Notes under the pieces: model-generated
The model's input: the letters and a program-made list of their open reading frames with translations, nothing else
What the model was told of the DNA's origin: nothing
The model's database searches: none
Position numbers and translations under genes: made by a program
In this document: positions 1-6,365 of the stretch, in pieces
Layout of the letters: each line of letters opens with the position of its first letter
How positions within the stretch are numbered: position 1 is the first letter of the stretch
NCBI GenBank assembly: GCA_025997755.1
Contig: BNVA01000014.1
Span: 1-22,061 of the forward strand
Direction of reading: 5' to 3'
DNA length: 22,061 bases
Source: Spirochaetia bacterium
Lineage (GTDB): Bacteria > Spirochaetota > Spirochaetia > Treponematales > Breznakiellaceae

Positions 1-37
1 GGTGCAATGCCAATTTCGGACGTACGAGTAACTAAAA

Positions 38-154
38 ATGAAACGCGGCAGTATCTGGTGGGTTGATTTTGACCCTGCTACTGGATCGGAAATCCGCAAA
101 ACAAGACCCGCGATAATACGAGGCATTACTTTAATCGCCATCCCATTACCATAA
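38..154 (+). pseudogene. MazF/PemK-type toxin, N-terminal fragment (truncated)
   Basis: The reading frame from ATG 38 begins MKRGSIWWVDFDPATGSEI and continues RKTRPAIIR. This is the hallmark N-terminus of MazF/PemK endoribonuclease toxins, including the RPA strand. After about residue 29 the similarity stops, and the frame runs nine unrelated codons to TAA 152-154. The product is 38 residues, against about 110 for the family, so most of the RNase fold is missing and it should be inactive. The break (near 121) falls at the 3' end of the convergent gene at 126-497, which suggests a recombination or deletion joint. An antitoxin tail may precede it: one frame stops at 33-35, two bases before the ATG, as in TA operons, but too little is visible to identify it. 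The fragment is clear; the mechanism is inferred. Confidence 0.75.
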
Positions 155-497
155 GTTTTTCATTTTCTGGATATACATAGCGTATACTTTTTTTACATCC
201 TTTCCATTCACTACCCATTGTTTTTGGATCGTAGAAAACTTTTTTCACTTCAAACATATAAGAAATATCCTTTCCTCCACCCCATTCAGTAGGTCCCCAT
301 ACAAACGGATATTTTGTTGGAAGGGTATCCTTAATTTTTTCATAACGTTCTTTCGCTTCATCTCCAAAAAAGCATTCATCGTTTGTAAAAGTATAGCGGA
401 ACAACCTAGGAAGATTTAATACGGCTCCAATACCCATCAATAAAGTTCCTACAGCACTAACACAATTTGCAATTAGATTAACAATTTCGGTACACAT
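126..497 (-). CDS. Hypothetical protein with one N-terminal membrane segment
   Basis: This encodes 123 residues that I do not recognise. Residues about 5-30 form one hydrophobic segment (IVNLIANCVSAVGTLLMGIG). A polar domain rich in Tyr, Trp, Lys and Glu follows, including YPFVWGPTEWGGGKD near the middle. The most likely topology is a short anchor with a soluble domain. The ATG at 497 is supported by a good GGAGG about six bases upstream. The gene lies downstream of, and on the same strand as, the CsgG/LRR gene, 93 bp past its stop. Its 3' end lies right at the break in the MazF fragment, so it may have arrived or been juxtaposed by rearrangement. Confidence 0.6.
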   Translation of the reverse strand: MCTEIVNLIANCVSAVGTLLMGIGAVLNLPRLFRYTFTNDECFFGDEAKERYEKIKDTLPTKYPFVWGPTEWGGGKDISYMFEVKKVFYDPKTMGSEWKGCKKSIRYVYPENEKLMVMGWRLK

Positions 498-512
498 CCA
501 TTTCCTCCAAAC

Positions 513-528
513 TCTGCCCTTAGGCAGA
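513..528. other. Short hairpin 5' of the one-helix protein
   Basis: TCTGCC and GGCAGA form a perfect 6-bp stem with a 4-base loop, just upstream of the Shine-Dalgarno of the gene at 126-497. Neither side has a T-run, so it is not a convincing terminator. It could be a leader structure for that gene. Confidence 0.3.
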
Positions 529-573
529 ACAATAAAAATATCTTCTCTCCATACGGAGCTAAGTTCTACATAA

Positions 574-587
574 ACGGCTCTAGCCGT
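574..587 (-). terminator. Weak hairpin after the LRR gene stop
   Basis: ACGGCT and AGCCGT pair as a 6-bp stem only four bases past the TAA at 591-593 of the LRR fragment. The trailing bases on the minus strand are only moderately T-rich, so this is a weak candidate intrinsic terminator. Confidence 0.35.
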
Positions 588-590
588 ATT

Positions 591-815
591 TTACCTGCCG
601 GTGTAACCCCAATCACTTCCCTGTATGTTTCTGCGCGTATATGTTCCTGCTCTTTTACGGTGTTCGTTATAGACATCGGCAAAACGCCAGTGGTTCGCTT
701 TGTCATGTATTTGTACATTTGCACCGATAGTAATACTGGTGAGGTTGTAGTTGTCCGAAAAAGCACCCCTCTCAATGGAAGTAACGCTATTAGGGATAGT
801 AATACTGGTGAGTTG
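591..815 (-). pseudogene. 3' fragment of the IS-split CsgG/LRR_5 gene (BspA-like LRR tail)
   Basis: This is the distal part of the gene whose proximal part lies at 2000-3646. It encodes [14 protein letters not shown], a second repeat beginning [11 protein letters not shown], and a closing region [18 protein letters not shown] ending in WGYTGR. The repeats are LRR_5 (BspA-like) of about 23 residues. The closing region looks like the usual treponemal cap (VYN, GTYTR, W-Y). The open frame continues a further 33 bases into the insertion sequence, but only codons up to 815 belong to the original gene. Joining residue Q (813-815) to the upstream piece at K (2030-2032) restores [11 protein letters not shown] in frame. 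No start codon or ribosome site serves this fragment now. Confidence 0.8.
726..812. repeat. DNA-level repeat of LRR units
   Basis: GATAGTAATACTGGTGAG occurs at 726-743 and again at 795-812, a period of 69 bp (23 codons). It encodes LTSITI in successive LRR_5 repeats on the minus strand. A related 13-mer, CAATGGAAGTAAC, is at 773-785 and at 2053-2065, on either side of the insertion sequence. Confidence 0.8.
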
Positions 816-828
816 AGCCAGTTGCAAA
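815..828 (+). repeat. IS terminal inverted repeat (left)
   Basis: GAGCCAGTTGCAAA matches the complement of 2011-2024 at 13 of 14 positions. The adjoining GTTG at 812-815 is repeated at 2026-2029. Confidence 0.75.
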
Positions 829-837
829 ACACCCATT

Positions 838-1932
838 TCAAAGAGCAAAATACTGAAGTGTACGTAAAGCCGCCAAGCAAATAACAGCGCTCATTAGGAC
901 AAAAGATACATTGGTGTATCCCTTGACAAATATTTTTGAAGGCAACAAATTATCTTTCAAATAGCCGTTTGCACGTTCAACGCAGGAACGAAATTTAAAT
1001 CTCTCCCTCTTAGCCGGATCAAGCGGCGGACGATTACTATTTTGTCTTCTGTTCGGCTCAATAATTGGCATGCGATCGCGGCTGCGAATAAAATCATCTA
1101 TTGCTTTTGAATCATACGCTGCATCCATCAGACTGTAACAAAACTGCACTCGATGTTCCGTGATTTTTTCCATTGGAATTGCAAGCTGACTATCATGAAC
1201 ATTTGCACCCGTAATTATTGCGTTTAAAGGAAACCCTAAGCCGCTTATATCAAGATGCAATTTGTAGCCTTTCCAAAAATAAATATTGCCGCTTGAGTTC
1301 TTTTTACATCCGTAAGCACAAGCTGTATCAATATCTTTTAATGCTTCATAAGCACTTTGAGTTATTTGTTTGTCAATTCTGTTGATAGCCGGTGTAATGC
1401 GTTTTTCATCCTTCTTAGGACGTCCTAGACGCTTCTTAACCTTGTATTCCGGCTTTTTCTTTTTGACAGTTTCCCGCGCTTCTATTGATGTTGAATCCCT
1501 GCTCGGATGATAAACGATAGTGCCGTTATGCGCTTTTTTCACCATATTTTCTAAAGTTTCATTCATTATATTCATTTTTGATAACACTGAAAAGTTTCTT
1601 GAAAATTGCGACTTGTGCGGAACTTTCTTAAATCCGCACAATAATCTTAAATTTGGATCTCCCTTCAATCGTTGCATTAATTCTTTAGTCTTGCCGATTT
1701 TAAAATACCGCATTGCCCGCATACTTCGCAGATACGGCAAGTATTGGTATGGCTTCCTACCAACACCGGCATATTGTCGTTCAACATGAGGTTGTGCTTC
1801 TTCAATTACACGTAACATTTGTAAAAATGTTTTGTATTCATCGGTAAGATGCTCTTCAAAACAATTTTGCAGATCAAAATTTATATCGAGAAGAGCTTGC
1901 GCACCACCAATGATTTCAGATATAGTTTTCAT
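838..1932 (-). CDS. Transposase, DDE_Tnp_1 (IS4/IS5-like)
   Basis: This is a cut-and-paste type transposase of 364 residues. The visible DDE triad candidates are D146 (RDSTSIEA), D270 (SLMDAAYDS) and E319 ([12 protein letters not shown], the usual Y-K neighbourhood of the catalytic Glu). GYKLHLD and ITGANVHDS are typical RNase-H-fold strands of the DDE_Tnp_1 family. The N-terminal 130 residues are helical and basic, probably for end binding. I chose ATG 1932 because AAGGAG lies nine bases upstream; an in-frame TTG at 1965 opens the frame earlier but has no ribosome site. The gene is uninterrupted and the triad is intact, so the element could still be active. The exact IS family needs the ends compared with a curated IS collection. 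Confidence 0.88.
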   Translation of the reverse strand: MKTISEIIGGAQALLDINFDLQNCFEEHLTDEYKTFLQMLRVIEEAQPHVERQYAGVGRKPYQYLPYLRSMRAMRYFKIGKTKELMQRLKGDPNLRLLCGFKKVPHKSQFSRNFSVLSKMNIMNETLENMVKKAHNGTIVYHPSRDSTSIEARETVKKKKPEYKVKKRLGRPKKDEKRITPAINRIDKQITQSAYEALKDIDTACAYGCKKNSSGNIYFWKGYKLHLDISGLGFPLNAIITGANVHDSQLAIPMEKITEHRVQFCYSLMDAAYDSKAIDDFIRSRDRMPIIEPNRRQNSNRPPLDPAKRERFKFRSCVERANGYLKDNLLPSKIFVKGYTNVSFVLMSAVICLAALRTLQYFAL

Positions 1933-1999
1933 AACGAGAGTCTCCTTTTGATAGTTCTTTTTCAATTTCTATCTTATAAGGTTTCTCTCGTTTTTGCTA

Positions 2000-3646
2000 T
2001 TAAAATCTAGTTTGCAACAGGCTCTGTTGCTTAGACATAAACGTACGCTCCCCAATGGAAGTAACCGGTTCCCCATTATTTAAGGTTGTGGGTATTACAA
2101 GTATGCCTTCCTTCCCTGAATATCCAGTTATAGTTCCATTTGAAAGTTTAATTTTTTCTCCATTTGCTAAATATTCATTTGCTTGTCTTGCCGCGATACC
2201 ATGCGGCGACCTATCATAGTCTGTCTTGGCGGCAATCATTATGCGACCGTCCTTTCCCGCTGTTTCGGCGGCAATGCCGTTAACACTGACAATTTTTATG
2301 GTCAATTTATCGGTAATTAAATCTGCTTTTACTGCGGGGAAAGTTACTGTCCGGCTAACAACCGGTTTTGCCGTTATTTTTATTGCAGGGTTATCGGAAA
2401 AATCAACTCTCCATCCATAGGCTAATGCAATACTCTGTCTGCCTATGCTTACCCCATTTTCGTTTACAAGTTCCGTGACAATGGTAAAAGTCTTATCCTG
2501 ACCGGTAAAAGGGCTTGTCCCCTGCGATACCGTTTTTTGGGGCCACTGTAAGCCCCACTCCTTAGTTCTGCCGGTGGCGGTTAAACCCGCATACACGGTT
2601 TTTACAACCTTTGCCATTGTATCAAACCATTCCAATGAAGCAGGAAGTAGTTCTATCCCAAAACTTAATGCTGCGGTTCTGTCGGCATAGTTAGTAGCTC
2701 CGGTCTGTACATCCGTGGAGTATACAAGATCGTAAGGCGGCGGAATTTTGTTATAATCTCTAAAAAAATTTTCCGTTTCGGTTAAGCGGGCAATCCAACC
2801 ATCCCGCCATGCAATATCGTTTCTAACATTCTGTCCAATGTTACCGCTCGAAATATTGGCAGACATTATTGATACCCGGCTTATTGCCTCTGTCAATGAA
2901 GGATCGATGGCGGCGGCTTGGTAGTAATAGGCAAGAGTTTGCACCTCAGTACCGCTCTTCTGCGCAGTAATGCCCTTGGCAAGGGAAGTTTCGGATTTTA
3001 CCGCCTGCTCGTTTATACCCGATAGTTCCTGCCTGCCCCTGTCGGTAAGGGAGACGCCCATAGCGGTTAAGAGGTCTTGGGATGCTTTTTTTATGCCGGT
3101 AAAGTTATCAAGCTCTGCGGCGGTACAGACGCCGGTATATGCGGCGTTGGTTGTTGCGGTTTTAGAGTCCGTTATCTGTACTTGCAACGAGTAGCCCGAT
3201 TTTGTTTTTAAGAGCTTGCCGGTCATTATATACTGAGTGCCTGTTATACCACCTAGTTCTGCAAAATCGGCATTATCGCCGTAGATACCGCTCTCGCCTT
3301 CGGCAAGTACCTTGTCCAAGCTCTGCCTGTCCAAGACCTTGAACCCTGAAAACTTACTAAAATCGCCTACAAATACGCCTTGCACCATGGCGGGGAGATA
3401 GGCATCGTCTTTGCCTAAGCCTTCTGCGGCGGGTATCAAGACGGCGATACTTTTACCTTCGCCGCCATCGCCTGAAAAATATGGATTTGACGGTTTAGGA
3501 GGAGGCGGGGGCGGTGTTTTAACCTGCCGTGCCGGCGCGGATCGGGGCGGTTCTTTGCCGCCTCCTGCAAAAATGCCGGTGGACGGCACAAGCGTAAAAA
3601 ACAGTGCTACCAAAATGAATTTCCTGTTAAAAACGGCGTTAAACAT
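2000..3646 (-). pseudogene. 5' part of exported CsgG/LpoB-like protein with LRR_5 domain, cut by IS
   Basis: From ATG 3646 (AAGGAAGG nine bases upstream) the frame encodes 548 residues, the last nine read from the IS. Residues 1-27 are a signal peptide ending STGIFA before GGGKE, with no lipobox Cys. A Pro-rich linker (about 42-52) follows. A CsgG/LpoB-like domain (about 60-200: SIAVLIPAAEG, FKVLDRQSLDKVLAEGESG, GTQYIMTGKLLKTKSGYSL) comes next, then a TPR-like stretch (YYYQAAAIDPSLTEAI) and a beta-rich region. An LRR_5 start (VIPTTLNNGEPVTSIGERTF) runs into the insertion. The family's usual role is envelope-associated assembly or regulation; the specific function is unknown. With the fragment at 591-815 the original protein was about 615 residues. 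The truncated product may still be made and exported without its LRR tail. An alternative TTG start at 3670 lacks a ribosome site. Confidence 0.8.
2011..2024 (-). repeat. IS terminal inverted repeat (right)
   Basis: On the minus strand this reads GAGCCTGTTGCAAA, the partner of 815-828 with one mismatch. Confidence 0.75.
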
Positions 3647-3684
3647 GATTTTTAACCTTCCTTTTTTCAATATCTTGAATATGT

Positions 3685-3723
3685 CTATACAGAATGATTT
3701 TTTTCATTTATAAGTCTGTATAG
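3685..3723. promoter_or_regulatory. Inverted repeat, candidate operator between CsgG-like gene and XRE regulator
   Basis: CTATACAGA (3685-3693) and TCTGTATAG (3715-3723) are a perfect 9-bp inverted repeat with a 21-bp AT-rich spacer. It lies 39-77 bases upstream of the CsgG-like ATG, where the promoter of that gene should be. A natural candidate for binding is the divergently encoded XRE protein; that is inference. Confidence 0.45.
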
Positions 3724-3732
3724 CCATAGTTT

Positions 3733-3767
3733 CTTGATATTAGATCAGCTTAGATATTAAGATCAAG
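3733..3767. promoter_or_regulatory. Second inverted repeat upstream of XRE regulator
   Basis: CTTGATATTA (3733-3742) and TAAGATCAAG (3758-3767) pair at 9 of 10 positions around a 15-bp spacer. It sits 40-75 bases upstream of the extended -10 of the regulator gene. It is a possible operator or promoter element. Confidence 0.35.
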
Positions 3768-3807
3768 TGTAAATATGTCCGTTTGGACATTTCGTCAAAA
3801 GGTTTAT

Positions 3808-3816
3808 TGCTATAAT
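3808..3816 (+). promoter_or_regulatory. Extended -10 promoter for the XRE regulator; leaderless start predicted
   Basis: TGCTATAAT matches the extended -10 consensus (TGnTATAAT) exactly. Transcription would start near 3823, two to four bases before ATG 3826, and there is no Shine-Dalgarno. The mRNA is therefore predicted to be leaderless. No good -35 is present at 17 bp, as is usual for extended -10 promoters. Confidence 0.6.
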
Positions 3817-3825
3817 TTTTACATC

Positions 3826-4140
3826 ATGGACGAAGACAGCGCGGCAACATTCTGGAACAATATAAAACAGGAAATAAAGCGTCAAAACACTACCCATGAA
3901 TGGGTCGCAAAGAGGGCGGGGATCAGCTTTAACACGTTTCAGGGCTGGATTTCCAAGGACATTTTTCCCCGCGTGAACGAGGCGGTACGCATTGCCGATG
4001 CGCTGGGGACTTCGGTCGAGTACTTGGTACGCGGCTCAATACACGATAACAGAACAACGATAGAGGTAATACTGCGTCACCTGCCGCAGGTGCGGCTTCA
4101 TCTGGACGCGGTAAGCGATGCTGTGCGGACACTGCGGTAG
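3826..4140 (+). CDS. XRE-family helix-turn-helix regulator
   Basis: This is a small DNA-binding protein of 104 residues. The HTH_XRE fold occupies about residues 8-69: NTTHEWVAKRAGISFNTFQG covers helices 2 and 3 with the turn at AGIS, followed by IFPRVNEAVRIADALGTSVEYLVRG, the usual helix 4/5 signature. About 35 residues of helical tail follow. I place the start at ATG 3826: no ribosome site precedes the in-frame ATG at 3775, and a TGCTATAAT promoter would begin transcription after 3775. It is divergent from the CsgG-like gene, and inverted repeats in the shared intergenic region suggest it may regulate that gene or itself. It is cytoplasmic; target and ligand are unknown. Confidence 0.8.
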   Translation: MDEDSAATFWNNIKQEIKRQNTTHEWVAKRAGISFNTFQGWISKDIFPRVNEAVRIADALGTSVEYLVRGSIHDNRTTIEVILRHLPQVRLHLDAVSDAVRTLR

Positions 4141-4149
4141 GAAAACGCA

Positions 4150-4165
4150 ACTATCGAATGATAGT
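4150..4165. terminator. Hairpin at the convergent ends of XRE and neuB-like genes
   Basis: ACTATC and GATAGT form a 6-bp stem with a GAAT loop, straddling the stop codon of the minus-strand synthase. On the minus strand it is followed by TGCGTTTTCC. It is a weak candidate terminator. Confidence 0.3.
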
Positions 4166-5254
4166 AAGGTCTTCCAAGCGGACACCCTCGCCGGAAGGGA
4201 TAAAAAGAGATGTCCGCCGTCCTATGATACGCTCCCAAAAAACAGGCTCTAAGCCGGGACGCAGTATCTTTTCGGTACGCAGGACAGCGGTGTTATGCGC
4301 CGTGATTTCTTCTCCTTCTTGAATGTCGCATAACGCATGAACAGAACGGTTTGTGCGGTTGTAGTTTGCTTCTTCCGACGGGGCAAGCTGTTTTATGCCT
4401 GTGCCCAAAGCCGCGTCTACGGCGGTTTTTCCCATGTCCGATTTCAAGCCTTGTATTATATGTCCGGCATCCATATTTTGAGCGCGGCGCACGGCGGACA
4501 CCATAAGGCCAAAATCGCGCGGAGGCAGGGCAATTTTATCGTCAAGACCGCCGCCGTCGTGCGAAAGACAAAAATGCTTTTCAATTACCGAAGCTCCGCA
4601 GGCAGCGCTTAACACGGGTATAAGCACGGGATTAAGTGAATGATCGCTTACGCCGGCAGAAACGCCGAAAATATTTGATATATTTTGTATTACCCTTAAA
4701 TTGTATTCACTCTCAGGCGCGGGATATGAAGTAATACAATGTAAAAGGCATACATCTTTCTTTTCAAAAAAACTCAAAGCCGTTTCTATATCCGACAGTT
4801 TTGATACGCCGCCTGAAAGCAGTACAGGAATTTTCCATTCGCTCACCGTCTTTAAAAGTTGTACATAGTTTAATTCAGGCGAGGCAATTTTTACAAAAGC
4901 CGGATTAAGGGAGTAAAGTTCCGCCGCGCTCCGCTGCCCGAAAGGAGAGGCTAGAAACAAAAGACCTTTTGATTCGGTATAGTTTTTTATTTCCCTGTAA
5001 AAATCAATAGGCGCTTCTAATTTTTTAAAAACATCGAATAACGGAACATTGCCGGAAGGCAGCGGTACCGTTCCTGTTTTTGGGTGGAGTATTTCGTCCG
5101 CGTAAAATATTTGAGTCTTAACACAGTCCGCGCCGCTTTCCGCCGCGGCATCGATCAATTCTTTTGCTTTGCTCAACTCGCCGTTATGCGATGTTCCAAT
5201 TTCCGCTATAACAAGAATATTTTTATTATCGTAAGTTTTTCCGTTAATCGTCAT
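4151..5254 (-). CDS. NeuB-family sialic/nonulosonic acid synthase (NeuB + SAF domains)
   Basis: Members condense phosphoenolpyruvate with an N-acylated hexosamine (ManNAc or a dideoxy analogue) to make a nine-carbon nonulosonic acid in the cytoplasm. The TIM-barrel NeuB domain spans about residues 12-270: AEIGTSHNG, VKTQIF, ASPFGQRSA, KIASPE, LLSGG, HCITSYP, GVSDHS and EKHFCLS are all present. A C-terminal SAF (antifreeze-like) domain follows (about 303-367, RSVHALCDIQEGEEI). The length of 367 is slightly above the typical 340-350. ATG 5254 lies 12 bases past the mnmA stop without a clear ribosome site, so coupling to mnmA translation is likely. No CMP-transferase (neuA) or sugar epimerase is in the window. 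The product could decorate flagellin or surface glycans. Substrate choice cannot be read from sequence alone. Confidence 0.9.
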   Translation of the reverse strand: MTINGKTYDNKNILVIAEIGTSHNGELSKAKELIDAAAESGADCVKTQIFYADEILHPKTGTVPLPSGNVPLFDVFKKLEAPIDFYREIKNYTESKGLLFLASPFGQRSAAELYSLNPAFVKIASPELNYVQLLKTVSEWKIPVLLSGGVSKLSDIETALSFFEKKDVCLLHCITSYPAPESEYNLRVIQNISNIFGVSAGVSDHSLNPVLIPVLSAACGASVIEKHFCLSHDGGGLDDKIALPPRDFGLMVSAVRRAQNMDAGHIIQGLKSDMGKTAVDAALGTGIKQLAPSEEANYNRTNRSVHALCDIQEGEEITAHNTAVLRTEKILRPGLEPVFWERIIGRRTSLFIPSGEGVRLEDLTIIR

Positions 5255-5266
5255 ATATCATATTCA

Positions 5267-6346
5267 TTATACTATTGTGCCGCCGCCTATAACAACATCG
5301 CCATCGTATAAAACCGCAGCCTGTCCCTTTGTTACGGCGCGCTGGGGTTCGTCAAATTCTACCAGCAATTTGTCATCTTCTATCTGCTGTGCAAGCGCAG
5401 GCTGTTCTTTTTGCATATAACGTGTTTTTACATAGACGCGGATCGGCTTTTCAAGTCTGTCAACGGCTATTAAATTTATGCCGCAGGCTGTTAGGGATTT
5501 TGTACAGAGTGATGAGTCTGTGCCAAGTGTTACCGTGTTATTTTCAGGCGATTTGGCACAGACGTAGAGCGGTGTTGAACCGGATACGCCCAAGCCGCGC
5601 CTCTGCCCTATCGTATAACGGACATAGCCCTTGTGCTGTCCTATGATCCTGCCATCGGTATCAATTATATTTCCGGCAGGGTAGCTTTTTCCCAGCCTGC
5701 GCTCCATGAAAGCGCCGTAATCGCCGTCCGGCACAAAACATATATCCTGACTATCGTGTTTGGCGGCGTTTATAAAACCTTGTTCTTCCGCTATATTCCG
5801 CGTTTCATCCTTGTTCATTTCGCCTAACGGAAACAGCGTAGAAGCTAATTGTTCCTGTGTCATTATATATAACACATAGCTTTGATCTTTTTTCTTGTCA
5901 TTGGATTTTTTTAACAAAAAACGCCCGCCCGATTTTTCTATGCGTGAATAATGTCCGGTTACAAGGTAATCATATTCAAGCTGATGCGCTTTAAATAACA
6001 ATGTATTGAATTTTACAAAACGGTTACAGTCTATGCAGGGGTTGGGCGTTCCGCCATCTTCATAAACTTTAATAAATTTTTCGATAACGTATTTGTTAAA
6101 CTCATCCTTCAAGTTTAAAACATAGTGCGGTATATTCAAGCGGAAGGCAACATCGCGGGCATCGTTTACATCGTTCAGGGAGCAGCAGGCCTTTTCTTTG
6201 TGCAGCACGTTATTCGCCGCATCCTCGTCAAACAACTTCATCGTAGCCCCTATACAGTCCCAGCCCTGTTGTTTCATAAGAAATGCGGCGACGGAGCTGT
6301 CAACTCCGCCCGACATTGCAATTAACGCTTTTTGCTTTGCAGCCAT
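5267..6346 (-). CDS. mnmA: tRNA-specific 2-thiouridylase MnmA
   Basis: It installs the 2-thio group on U34 of tRNA-Lys, -Glu and -Gln, using ATP and persulfide sulfur. At 359 residues it is the normal family size. The N-terminal PP-loop is MSGGVDSS (11-18). NPCIDCNR holds Cys104 and Cys107, and the second catalytic Cys is C203 in DSQDICFVPDGDYG. GQHKGYVRYTIGQRRGL is the characteristic central segment, and the C-terminal barrel ends GDVVIGGGTIV. All key residues are intact. ATG 6346 lies 19 bases past the chemoreceptor stop with only a weak ribosome site. It is cotranscribed with the chemoreceptor upstream and the neuB-like gene downstream; I see no functional reason for the grouping. Confidence 0.96.
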   Translation of the reverse strand: MAAKQKALIAMSGGVDSSVAAFLMKQQGWDCIGATMKLFDEDAANNVLHKEKACCSLNDVNDARDVAFRLNIPHYVLNLKDEFNKYVIEKFIKVYEDGGTPNPCIDCNRFVKFNTLLFKAHQLEYDYLVTGHYSRIEKSGGRFLLKKSNDKKKDQSYVLYIMTQEQLASTLFPLGEMNKDETRNIAEEQGFINAAKHDSQDICFVPDGDYGAFMERRLGKSYPAGNIIDTDGRIIGQHKGYVRYTIGQRRGLGVSGSTPLYVCAKSPENNTVTLGTDSSLCTKSLTACGINLIAVDRLEKPIRVYVKTRYMQKEQPALAQQIEDDKLLVEFDEPQRAVTKGQAAVLYDGDVVIGGGTIV

Positions 6347-6365
6347 GTTGCCGTTATCATCATAA

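Larger units (their letters stand above)
815..2025 (-). mobile_element. Insertion sequence, DDE transposase (IS4/IS5-like group), about 1.21 kb
   Basis: This element interrupts the LRR part of the CsgG-like gene and carries a single transposase gene. Imperfect terminal inverted repeats are visible: GAGCCAGTTGCAAA at 815-828, and GAGCCTGTTGCAAA read on the minus strand from 2024 to 2011, 13 of 14 identical. GTTG directly flanks the element at 812-815 and 2026-2029. It is the best candidate for a 4-bp target duplication, although one base overlaps the left repeat, so the exact ends are uncertain by one or two bases. Removing the element and one GTTG rejoins the host gene in frame. The IS group is inferred from the transposase only. 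Confidence 0.85.

Noticed and set aside
566..880. Alternative minus-strand open frame of 104 codons across the LRR tail and IS end
   Set aside because: It is a different frame across the IS junction with no recognisable protein. The LRR_5 frame at 591-815 is the genuine one.
1933..1965. TTG start giving a longer transposase
   Set aside because: The ATG at 1932 has AAGGAG at good distance; the extension contains that ribosome site itself.
3775..3825. In-frame upstream ATG that would extend the XRE regulator by 17 residues
   Set aside because: It has no ribosome site, it lies upstream of the TGCTATAAT promoter, and the extra residues do not look like part of the fold.
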